Shown here: in pieces, positions 16,230 to 23,010 of the stretch
Numbering within the stretch: position 1 is the stretch's first letter
Layout of the letters: each line of letters begins with the position of its first letter
NCBI GenBank assembly: GCA_016210115.1
Contig: JACQUW010000322.1
Coordinates: forward strand, 1-46,942
From: Deltaproteobacteria bacterium
GTDB taxonomy: Bacteria > Desulfobacterota > Binatia > UBA9968
Direction: 5' to 3'
Length of the DNA stretch: 46,942 nucleotides
Program-made: the position numbers and the translations under genes
Notes under the pieces: generated by a model
What the model was told of the DNA's origin: nothing
The model's input: only the letters and a program-made list of their open reading frames with translations
The model's database searches: none

Positions 16230-18668
16230 ATGGCTGTATCAGACGAAGAACTTGCGAGAGCGAAGAGTCTCAGCGTCGAGCAGGTTAGGCTGCTTCGCCA
16301 GACACGGGGGGCGACAAACGACACGCTCGATCGCCTTCCGGAAGGTGCCATGCGGCGGGCGATCCGCCGGTTGAACTACCCGGATATGCCCAGAGCCCGC
16401 CAGGCATTTCTGGCGGCCCAGGCCAAAAACGACGACGGCCGGATACCGCCGAACGCGCTTGGGAAAGCCCTGAAGGAATTGCGCGCGCTGCGGTCAAAGG
16501 TGGCCAGGAAGCCCTCCGTGGCCGGGCTTCCGTCCGACCGCACCCTTCATCCCCGCGCTTTGATCGCCGGTCGGGTTGCGGGTCTCGGTCCCACCCGGTG
16601 GAAATGGCTTGGGCCGGGAAACATCGGAGGTCGCACACGTTCGCTGCTTGTCCATCCCAAGGAGCCTCAGAAAATCTGGGCGGCAAGCGTGGGGGGCGGG
16701 ATCTGGCATACAACGGACGGGGGCGCTCACTGGGAGCCGGTCGACGACTTTATGGCCAACCTGGCAGTCTCCTGTATGGTGATGGATCCGAAAAACCCGG
16801 ATCTTATTTACGCGGGGACCGGCGAAGGGTTCTTCAACGTCGACGCGATTCGTGGCGCGGGAATATTTCGTACCACGGATGGCGCCAGCTGGAAGCAGCT
16901 CCCCGCAACTGCAACGGAAGATTTCACGGCGGTTAACCGGGTTGCGCTCTCCAAGAGCGGTGCGGTGCTCCTCGCCGCGACTTCCAAGGGTCTGTTCCGG
17001 AGCAGCGACAAGGAAAGAAAGATTTGGGCGAAGGTCCTCTCCAATGCGATCGCCGACGTGAAATTCCGTCCGAATTCCAGCACCCGAGCCGTGGCAGGCG
17101 GCCTGGATGACGGCCAAGCCTACTACACGACAAACGGCGGCCGTACGTGGAAGCTCGCGACTCACGAGGATGCCTGGTCCGGGCGTGTGGAGCTGGCGTG
17201 CTCGGTGAAGAACCCCAACGTCGTGTATGCCTCGGTGCAGATGCAGCACGGGGAAATCTGGCGCTCGACCAATGGGGGCAAGAGCTACCAGCGCCGGGCA
17301 ACCCAGACCACGAACGGCGATCCGGCTCCGTATCTCGGCGATCAGGGATGGTACGACAATCTCATCTGGGCTGGGGACCCGACGGATGAAAACCTCCTGA
17401 TCGTCGGCGGGATCGATCTTTGGCGAAGTCTTGACGGCGGTGACACGCTGGCCGAGATCAGCACGTGGTGGGCCAGCGGCTCCGTTCACGCCGACCATCA
17501 CGCAATTGTTTCACATCCCGGCTACAACGGGGTGAGCAACAGAACCGTTTTTTTCGGCAACGACGGCGGCGTGTACAAGGCGGACGACGTCCAGGCGGTG
17601 GGCAATGAGCCCCAACCGCCTTTTGTCGCTGGCTGGAAAGAACTCGTCAATAATTATGGGGTGACGCAGTTCTACGGGGGCGCCGGCAATCCGACAACCG
17701 GAAAGATTATCGGAGGCGCGCAAGACAACGGAACGATATGTTTTGATCCGGCCAATGGCACCGAAAACTGGACCAGCATTTTTGGCGGCGACGGCGGCTG
17801 GTGCGCTGCCGACTCGGCCGATCCGGACGTTTTTTACGGTGAGTATGTCTATCTCAACATCCACCGCAACAGCGATGGCGGCGCCACTGACGACGTGGAG
17901 GGGGACCGGTATATCAGCGGCCAATTCTGGAATCCGGCTATCCAGGACTGGGCGTGGAAGCCCGTTCCTTTTCGCATACCCGACGCCATGAACTTCGACG
18001 CGCTTTTCATCGCGCCATTTGTGTTGGATCCGAACGAGCCCAACCGGATTCTGGCAGGGGGGCTCTCGCTGTGGCGGACGAACAACGCCAAGGCGCCGAA
18101 CACCCTGAATTCAGGTCCGCAGTGGCGACTGATCAAGGCGAGCGCGGGCGCTTATATCAGCGCCCTCGCGGTGGCAAAGAGCAAATCGGATATCATCTGG
18201 GTCGGTCACGAGAACGGGATGGTATTCCGGACCGGCAACGGCACGGCCAGCCAGCCGGCGTGGCAGCGCATCGATGGGATCGGACCGAAGCCGCTTCAGG
18301 CACAGCGCTTCTGCACGCGGATCGCCATCGATCCAGCCAACAGCAAGGTTGTATACGTGGCGTTTGGCGGCTACACGCGCTCTAATATCTGGTTGACTCG
18401 GGATGACGGCGCCACGTGGAAAAATCTCGGTGCCGCGCTTCCGGCAGCGCCCGTTCGGGCGATCACAATTCACCCGCGGCGAACCCAGTTTGTTTACATT
18501 GGCACTGAGGTCGGGGTCTTCGCCAGCGAAAATTCCGGCGCCACATGGTCTCCGACAAACGAAGGGCCGACCAATTGCTCGATAAACGATCTGTTCTGGA
18601 TGGGTGAGACCCTTGTTTGCGCGACCCACGGGCGAGGAATGTTCCAGATCGACCTCTCAGCCGTTTAG
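16230..18668 (+). CDS. Large BNR/Asp-box (sortilin-like) beta-propeller protein
   Basis: 812 residues from the ATG at 16230, which has GGGAGG 4 nt upstream; a TTG at 16206 is an inferior start. After an N-terminal helical part (1-110), the rest is built of repeated Asp-box turns of the type S/T-x-D-x-G-x-T-W: TTDGGAHWEP, TTDGASWKQL, TTNGGRTWKL, STNGGKSYQR, TRDDGATWKN and SENSGATWSP. It therefore folds like exo-alpha-sialidase, YCF48 or Vps10/sortilin propellers, and such proteins are often annotated as glycosyl hydrolases. No sialidase Arg triad could be assigned. There is no signal peptide, which is unusual because most relatives are secreted. It is last in the hydrolase-PQQ-BNR trio. Confidence 0.82.
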   Translation: MAVSDEELARAKSLSVEQVRLLRQTRGATNDTLDRLPEGAMRRAIRRLNYPDMPRARQAFLAAQAKNDDGRIPPNALGKALKELRALRSKVARKPSVAGLPSDRTLHPRALIAGRVAGLGPTRWKWLGPGNIGGRTRSLLVHPKEPQKIWAASVGGGIWHTTDGGAHWEPVDDFMANLAVSCMVMDPKNPDLIYAGTGEGFFNVDAIRGAGIFRTTDGASWKQLPATATEDFTAVNRVALSKSGAVLLAATSKGLFRSSDKERKIWAKVLSNAIADVKFRPNSSTRAVAGGLDDGQAYYTTNGGRTWKLATHEDAWSGRVELACSVKNPNVVYASVQMQHGEIWRSTNGGKSYQRRATQTTNGDPAPYLGDQGWYDNLIWAGDPTDENLLIVGGIDLWRSLDGGDTLAEISTWWASGSVHADHHAIVSHPGYNGVSNRTVFFGNDGGVYKADDVQAVGNEPQPPFVAGWKELVNNYGVTQFYGGAGNPTTGKIIGGAQDNGTICFDPANGTENWTSIFGGDGGWCAADSADPDVFYGEYVYLNIHRNSDGGATDDVEGDRYISGQFWNPAIQDWAWKPVPFRIPDAMNFDALFIAPFVLDPNEPNRILAGGLSLWRTNNAKAPNTLNSGPQWRLIKASAGAYISALAVAKSKSDIIWVGHENGMVFRTGNGTASQPAWQRIDGIGPKPLQAQRFCTRIAIDPANSKVVYVAFGGYTRSNIWLTRDDGATWKNLGAALPAAPVRAITIHPRRTQFVYIGTEVGVFASENSGATWSPTNEGPTNCSINDLFWMGETLVCATHGRGMFQIDLSAV

Positions 18669-18687
18669 CCGGATTACTCACTACCGG

Positions 18688-18735
18688 GCAGAGCCCTCGG
18701 TAAGCCTTGCCCGGTCGAGAGCAAAAGGGCTCTGC
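18688..18735. terminator. Structured spacer between convergent genes, possible bidirectional terminator
   Basis: GCAGAGCCCT (18688-18697) and AGGGCTCTGC (18726-18735) are perfect 10-bp arms. A competing inner pair, ACCGGGCA and TGCCCGGT, also exists. The position between convergent genes fits a terminator, but the loop is long and no T-run follows. It may instead be another palindromic repeat. Confidence 0.4.
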
Positions 18736-18740
18736 GCCTC

Positions 18741-18781
18741 AGGGTGTCATTCTGAGGCGCGCCGAAGAATCTCGCGCCGTG
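18741..18781. repeat. Dispersed 'TGTCATTCTGAG...GAAGAATCTC' type element
   Basis: GTGTCATTCTGAGGCGCGCC followed by GAAGAATCTCGCGCC matches a motif I recognise as a common extragenic repeat in environmental bacterial genomes. Only one copy is present here. It touches the 3' end of the TPR gene. Confidence 0.5.
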
Positions 18782-18786
18782 CCAGA

Positions 18787-20142
18787 TTATTTCTGCGCGA
18801 GCCGCTGCGCGGCCTGTAAGGTTCGCGAGGCTTTCGGATGGCCGGGCTCGATCTCGAGCGCCTTTTTCAGATATGGGATCGCCTCCTGGTATTTTCTATT
18901 ACTGTAAAGAAAATAGCCGTACGAATTGTAAAGGGAGGCATCCCTCGCCGGTTGTTTAGGCTCTAGCTCGACGGCTCGTTCATAAGCTTTCTTCGCGTTG
19001 GGAAAGTCCTTTTTGTCATCATAAGCAAGCGCCAGATTATACCAGCCCAGGTAAAAATCGCTCCGGCTTCGCACGAGATCCGACAGGAGCGCAATAGCCT
19101 TATCGTACCGCTGGTTTCTCCGAAGCTCGCGAGCTTCCAGGAATCTCGCGTATTGATCCGGGCTAAGAGACGCCTTGGCGCTATCCAGCGAGTCCGCGTA
19201 AACGTTTAGGCGGCGGGAGACGTAGTCGTCAGGCGACCGCTGGGCTTGCTGCACGGCATCGTTGTAAACGCGTGGAACGGGCACGCTCTTCCCGATCGAA
19301 AACAGGCGCATATCGGCGCCCACGATGCGCTTGTTCACGCGCAGGAGAGTGTAAAATCGATACGTGACGCTCTTCGGATCGTAAACAAAAAAGGTGTCTC
19401 GCACTTCTGCCGAGTTGAGCAGATAGCGAGATAAAGATTCATTGTTGATCTGGCTTTGCGGCGCGCTCTTTTCAAACAATGAAACTAAATAGGCCACCGC
19501 CTCATCCAAAGCCCTGGCTTTGGAAGCCTGTTTTGCCGCCTCATAGGATCGGCCGTCGCCGATCCCGACAAAATAAAAATTCTCCGCGTCGGTGGGGGCG
19601 CGCGTGGCCCAGGCGGGAAGCGCGCCGGCGTATGCGACCGAGATGAGATCTGACCTTGCTACTCCGGGAGTCGTCCTCTGCTCCAACAGATAAATTTGAT
19701 GGAGCTTTTTCTGGATGTCCTCCATCATCGCCTGCCGGCTCTCGGGGCTTGCCGTGCCCAGCTGAGAACGAAGCAGCTGAATGTCGGCCACCAGCCTGTG
19801 CCCGTCGCGGGCCATCGATTTAAGCTGGCGGTGATCGTGCTCAAACAGGGTGTTGCTGACTATCGTAAGGCATCCGATAAGGATGCCGCCGATCGCGGTG
19901 ACGGCTTTCGCCCACGCGGTATCGAACTTTTGCAGAGCCCCCGTGAGAAATCCCAGCAAACCGATCATGAGGGCAAGGCCGAGCGCAAAACTTGCCCTAT
20001 TCTCCCAGGAGCGGATAAGCTCCAAAGCCTCGCGCGTCAATCCTTCCAGGATATCAGGGCTGGAGTCCGCGCTCGAAATCAAGCTGCAGCTCAAGCCCAA
20101 GATCGTTAAGACCACAAGACTGCAAAAAATCGTCCGTTTCAT
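18787..20142 (-). CDS. Membrane-anchored TPR-repeat protein
   Basis: 451 residues. The N-terminus has a signal or lipoprotein-like segment (SLVVLTILGLSCS). Two further hydrophobic helices follow: FALGLALMIGLLGFLTGAL (about 52-70) and AVTAIGGILIGCLTIVSNTL (about 84-103). The middle part (110-330) is helical with a beta patch around FYFVGIGDGRSYEAAKQAS, reminiscent of LPP20/DUF541-like lipoprotein domains. The C-terminus carries about three TPR units: YLGWYNLALAYDDKKDFPNA, LYNSYGYFLYSNRKYQEA and LKKALEIEPGHPKASRTL. It is probably a scaffold at the inner membrane with TPRs outside the cytoplasm. Partners are unknown; the convergent neighbour gives no hint. Confidence 0.75.
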   Translation of the reverse strand: MKRTIFCSLVVLTILGLSCSLISSADSSPDILEGLTREALELIRSWENRASFALGLALMIGLLGFLTGALQKFDTAWAKAVTAIGGILIGCLTIVSNTLFEHDHRQLKSMARDGHRLVADIQLLRSQLGTASPESRQAMMEDIQKKLHQIYLLEQRTTPGVARSDLISVAYAGALPAWATRAPTDAENFYFVGIGDGRSYEAAKQASKARALDEAVAYLVSLFEKSAPQSQINNESLSRYLLNSAEVRDTFFVYDPKSVTYRFYTLLRVNKRIVGADMRLFSIGKSVPVPRVYNDAVQQAQRSPDDYVSRRLNVYADSLDSAKASLSPDQYARFLEARELRRNQRYDKAIALLSDLVRSRSDFYLGWYNLALAYDDKKDFPNAKKAYERAVELEPKQPARDASLYNSYGYFLYSNRKYQEAIPYLKKALEIEPGHPKASRTLQAAQRLAQK

Positions 20143-20577
20143 TTCAGGACCTCCGAAAGAAAAGAAACCGGCTCAATATCACCAAAACAAAATCCCGGCT
20201 GGGGAACCCAGTCCGGGCTAATGTAACAGCAATCAAAGACGTGACCGGATTACAAGGCCAGCCTTGCGGGACAATAGTTAGTACAATGAGTGTGAAGGGT
20301 CAAGTAGAGGCCTGCTACAAGAGATTCCCGCTCCCTCCGGCAGCGTTTTCCGGCTGGTATTGGAAAAATTCCGAGCCCGATTTCCATAGTTTACCGGATT
20401 GCTCGATGTGATTTGCCCGTTTATACTATCTCTCCCTTGACGGGAGAGAAGTAAGGTGAGGGTGAGAGATGGATACCCCTTATCCTTTCCTTCTCCCGCA
20501 AGGGGAGAAGGGACGCGAGTCGGAGGCGATGAATTAGTTGACTCAACGGGGGCTCGTCCTCCTCGGCTTACGGAAAT
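20143..20577. other. Spacer with repeat copies, no gene
   Basis: No coding sequence is supported. Two tandem, oppositely oriented copies of the CT-rich palindrome occupy 20424-20512. Between 20143 and 20420 I see no gene and only weak promoter-like sequence for the TPR gene reading left. Confidence 0.5.
20424..20512. repeat. CT-rich intergenic palindromic repeat, copies B1 and B2
   Basis: B1 (20424-20468) contains CTCTCCCTTGACGGGAGAG followed by GTAAGGTGAGGGTGAG, in the orientation opposite to the other copies. B2 (20476-20512) contains CCTTCTCCCGCAAGGGGAGAAGG. Together they form back-to-back hairpins downstream of the CMD gene and could end its transcript. Confidence 0.6.
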
Positions 20578-21150
20578 CTAGCCGCGGCCCGGCGCGAGAC
20601 CGGCGGCGGCATCGCCGAGCAGCTCGCCGTGTCCTATCCCGAGCGTTTTGATCCAACGCTGCTGCCCGAGTGTGAGCGCGATGAAAAAACCGAGCTCGAC
20701 CAGCTCCGGGACAGTAAAGTGCCGGTGCAGCTGTTCCCATAGGGCATCGCCCGCGATCTCCGCGTTCCAGACGACGGCGCTGGTGTAAGCAAGCGCGACC
20801 TTCTCCCGCTCGCTGAACTTCTCCGACGTGGCGAAGTTGAGAAGCTCGTCGTACTGCGCTTCCGTCAATCCCTGCCGTCCAGCCTGGACGGATTTCTGCA
20901 CCCCTCAGTATTCGCAGTCGATGGATTTGGAAACGTAAACCCGGCACAATTCCTTGAGCTTGTGATCGACGACGCCGTTTCGAAAGGTAAGCTCCCATGC
21001 CTGGGAAAAAGCCCGGATCACGCCGGGATTGTGCGCCCGTATGGCCTGGCTTTCAGGCCGAGGCGTGCCCTCCTTGCGGGCGCGCTCCAGATAACCCTGG
21101 ATCTCAGGGTCGGTTATCGTCTTTGGATCCACATAAGGAATTCGCGGCAT
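20578..21150 (-). CDS. Carboxymuconolactone decarboxylase (AhpD-like) protein with in-frame TGA, candidate selenoprotein
   Basis: Read through the TGA at 20905-20907, the frame gives 190 residues, the normal length for this CMD subfamily. The N-terminal part (MPRIPYVDPKTITDPEIQGY ... HKLKELCRVYVSKSIDCEY) and C-terminal part (GVQKSVQAGRQGLTEAQYDE ... VELGFFIALTLGQQRWIKTL) are both well conserved and in the same frame. The TGA falls where relatives have the second Cys of C-E-Y-C, the redox pair of AhpD-like proteins. That would give C79 and U82. AAGGAGG lies 5 nt before the ATG. The family acts as thiol peroxidase/disulfide reductase or lactone decarboxylase. The alternative is a recent nonsense mutation of TGC or TGT. 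It is divergent from an SDR gene. Confidence 0.75.
20875..20907 (-). promoter_or_regulatory. Candidate bacterial SECIS element after the in-frame TGA
   Basis: In the mRNA the UGA (20907-20905) is followed by 13 nt and then CCGUCC-AGGCU-GGACGG (20891-20875). This is a perfect 6-bp stem, or 7 bp if A-U in the loop pairs, with GG at loop positions 2-3. The loop starts 20 nt after the UGA. The E. coli fdhF SECIS has loop AGGUCU at nearly the same distance. Known bacterial elements have a G in the early loop and lie about 16-37 nt from UGA. Confidence 0.65.
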
Positions 21151-21262
21151 CGCAGCCTCCTTGATTCTTGAGCGGACTCACCGCCATTCTATTCCACGCT
21201 TGAACAAAAAATAAAGGACCCGCCAATCTTGTCGATCGAGCTATGTGAAAACCACTTTCGTA

Positions 21263-21291
21263 TTGACAGGCTGCAACTCGCTCGGTAGAGC
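21263..21291 (+). promoter_or_regulatory. Candidate sigma70 promoter for the SDR gene
   Basis: A perfect TTGACA (21263-21268) is followed after 17 nt by TAGAGC (21286-21291), a poor -10. It lies 65 nt upstream of the SDR start, in the divergent spacer with the CMD gene. Confidence 0.4.
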
Positions 21292-21356
21292 ACTGACAGG
21301 ATCAACCGTCGTTCGTTCTTGAGCGCAATCCCGCTGTCGGATTTTGGAGGTGCATT

Positions 21357-22085
21357 ATGCTCGAGGGAAAAGTGGTCATCGTTACGGGCGGTGCCAAGGG
21401 GATCGGCCGGCATGCGGCTATCACCTCGGCCCGGGAAAAAGCAAAGGTCGTCATTGCCGATATTAATAATGAATTGCTAGAGCGCACCTCGGACGAGCTT
21501 GGTCGCGTCACGGAGACTCTGGCGCTTACCGTTGATGTGCGAAACGAAGATGATGTGAAGAAGATGGTCGAGCAGACGTTAAACCGGTTCGGCCAAATCG
21601 ATGTTTTGGTCAACAACGCGGCGATCGTGCCCCATTTCGCCTGGGGGATCCCGCGCTGGCCGCGCATCCGGGACATGGAGAAGGCCTTCTGGGACCGCGT
21701 CATACAAACAAATCTCGGCGGCACCTTTCTCTCCACGAAGCACGTCCTGCCCCACATGGAGTCGAGAAGAACGGGCCACATCATCAACCTGTACGGCGGA
21801 GGAGGGCTGAAACCGGCCGGCGCCTGCGCCTACATGGTGACAAAAGAGGGCATTCGGACATTCACGCGATATGTCGCCGAGGAAGTAAGGGAGTCGAACA
21901 TCTGTGTGGTTATTTTCTCGCCCCGCGTCCCCATCGCCACCGAGGGCGCGCCCGAAGAAGCGCTGCAGCGCCTGCCGGGTCCCGAGCTCTTGGGCAACGC
22001 GTTTGTCTTGGCAGCCCAGCTCCCCATGCAGCAAAGCGGAGAGATCTTCTCGTACGAAAACGGTAGACTCGTAAACGAACCGTAG
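21357..22085 (+). CDS. Short-chain dehydrogenase/reductase (atypical active site)
   Basis: 242 residues. The cofactor motif TGGAKGIG (10-17), the D60/V61 adenine strand end and NNAA (86-89) are classical SDR features. The acidic residue after strand 2 (VIADINN) suggests NAD(H) preference. The catalytic Y159-xxx-K163 is present (AYMVTKEG). However, the Ser normally 13 residues before the Tyr is missing: the segment reads HIINLYGGGGLKPAGACAY. Activity may be reduced or use another residue. TTTTGGAGG precedes the ATG. The gene diverges from the CMD gene, which suggests shared regulation, as CMD-like and SDR enzymes often co-occur in catabolic loci. Confidence 0.85.
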   Translation: MLEGKVVIVTGGAKGIGRHAAITSAREKAKVVIADINNELLERTSDELGRVTETLALTVDVRNEDDVKKMVEQTLNRFGQIDVLVNNAAIVPHFAWGIPRWPRIRDMEKAFWDRVIQTNLGGTFLSTKHVLPHMESRRTGHIINLYGGGGLKPAGACAYMVTKEGIRTFTRYVAEEVRESNICVVIFSPRVPIATEGAPEEALQRLPGPELLGNAFVLAAQLPMQQSGEIFSYENGRLVNEP

Positions 22086-22137
22086 CGGGAGCGGAGCGCT
22101 GAAACTATTCTGGGAACGGCATCCTGATGCGGAAAAG

Positions 22138-22354
22138 CCCTTGGGTTCAAGTTAGGAGCAAGCCCGCTCAATAATCCATGCGCAGGACCGCTTACAATAC
22201 TGAAGGCCAGAGCTTCCCCATCCGCATCACTCCCAGTCAATGTGATAGGCACAGCAACATCTTCATTAGCTGACACGCTCTCAATGTTCGCAACCGGAGG
22301 ATTATTGACGTTATTGACCGTGATGTTTACCTTTTTCAGCTTAACTTTGCCCAT
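22138..22354 (-). pseudogene. Remnant of a cadherin-like tandem-repeat (tandem-95/VCBS type) adhesin
   Basis: The minus-strand frame encodes VNITVNNVNNPPVANIESVS, ANEDVAVPITLTGSDADGEA and IVSGPAHGLLSGLAPNL. This is one repeat unit of giant Ig/cadherin-like surface proteins ('VNDAPVA...NEDTAV.ITLTGSDADGD.L.FSIVSGPAHGTLSG'). In the family such units occur in long arrays behind a signal peptide. Here there is a single incomplete unit, closed upstream by a stop and lost downstream in unrelated sequence that runs antisense into the SDR gene. It is a broken gene fragment. Confidence 0.7.
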
Positions 22355-22388
22355 GACCTCTATTCACGGACAGGAGTACGATTTATAA

Positions 22389-22565
22389 AAACAATCACCA
22401 TTTCTGGAAGAGCCAACGGTAACATCGTTGCTTAAACGAGCGCGCCCTGGCGGCCTAATCTTACGGTCTCCCGGTGGACACGAGTTTACTCTCGCTGAGA
22501 TAGATGACTTTAACTCACGTGATCGTGAAAAGCAGGCACAACCTATCATTGAGGTCAAAATATGA
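22389..22565 (+). CDS. Small protein, overlaps next small gene (uncertain start)
   Basis: An open frame of at most 58 residues ends ...RPGGLILRSPGGHEFTLAEI DDFNSRDREKQAQPIIEVKI. Its TGA overlaps the ATG of the following small gene as ATGA. No good ATG is present; a TTG at 22428 is the likeliest start. Composition is protein-like (acidic and amphipathic), but the family is not recognised. It may be a truncated C-terminus left in a decaying region. Confidence 0.4.
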   Translation, partial: KQSPFLEEPTVTSLLKRARPGGLILRSPGGHEFTLAEIDDFNSRDREKQAQPIIEVKI

Positions 22566-22759
22566 TCCTGAATGACGAGCAGTTACATCAGGCTCAAGCT
22601 GATATCCAGAAATTGTGGAGGTTCTTGGAATCTGCACGGCAAAGTCACTCTTCCATAGATTACGAGCGCCTGGCCACTCCGTATCTGCTACAGATTCAGG
22701 ATCGCCAACAGGAAGTTCTGGATTACCTCTCGACTAAGCCCGCTTTGACCCGCGCGTAG
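22562..22759 (+). CDS. Small helical protein, unknown (65 aa)
   Basis: MILNDEQLHQAQADIQKLWR is followed by a helical stretch with IDYERLATPYLLQIQDRQQEVLDYLS. The 'N-D/E-x-Q-x-x-x-A-x-A-D-I-x-K' start and the long second helix resemble the N-terminal helical part of some HigA-type antitoxins ('MI.NERQY..TKAQ..KF..AL'), but the helix-turn-helix domain is absent. The ATGA overlap with the preceding small frame suggests a translationally coupled pair. Function cannot be assigned. Confidence 0.5.
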   Translation: MILNDEQLHQAQADIQKLWRFLESARQSHSSIDYERLATPYLLQIQDRQQEVLDYLSTKPALTRA

Positions 22760-22781
22760 ATTTTTTGCCAGGTGGTTCTGG

Positions 22782-22801
22782 ATTCCCGCCTTCGCGGGAA
22801 T
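22782..22801. repeat. dRS3-like 20-bp palindrome
   Basis: ATTCCCGCCTTCGCGGGAAT fits the pattern ATTCCC-N8-GGGAAT of Neisseria dRS3 elements and similar repeats in many proteobacteria. The flanking TCTGG and GACGGGA are typical too. One copy lies in the spacer after the small gene pair. Confidence 0.7.
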
Positions 22802-22871
22802 GACGGGATGGGAGCGGTCGGCTTTGACCTGCGTGGGGACTGGCCAGTAGGGAGCGCGCGGGAAAACCAAC

Positions 22872-22915
22872 AACCCTCACCTCTTTCCTCTCCCTTCAAG
22901 GGCGAGGAGGAGCAG
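22872..22915. repeat. CT-rich intergenic palindromic repeat, copy C
   Basis: CCCTCACCTCTTTCCTCTCCC, then TTCAAGGGCGAGGAGG, has the same layout as copies at 1671, 20424 and 24229. It sits between the small gene pair and the coiled-coil gene. Confidence 0.6.
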
Positions 22916-23010
22916 TCACCGGCGGGGGTGATTTCTCGGTATGAGAATGAAGATTGCTTTTGCCGGTGATGCGGCTTTATACCGCCTCTGAATACGAGTC
23001 GGACACCTTT

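Noticed and set aside
16494-17501. Minus-strand open frame of 335 codons
   Set aside because: Antisense to the Asp-box propeller gene, whose repeated motifs prove the plus-strand frame; high GC opens the other frame.
20578-20901. A separate gene starting at the GTG after the TGA
   Set aside because: This start would begin mid-motif, has no ribosome binding site, and the joined protein matches one family member end to end.
21830-22137. Continuation of the adhesin fragment frame into the SDR gene
   Set aside because: After ...SGLAPNL the peptide loses all family similarity and simply reads the antisense strand of the SDR 3' end.
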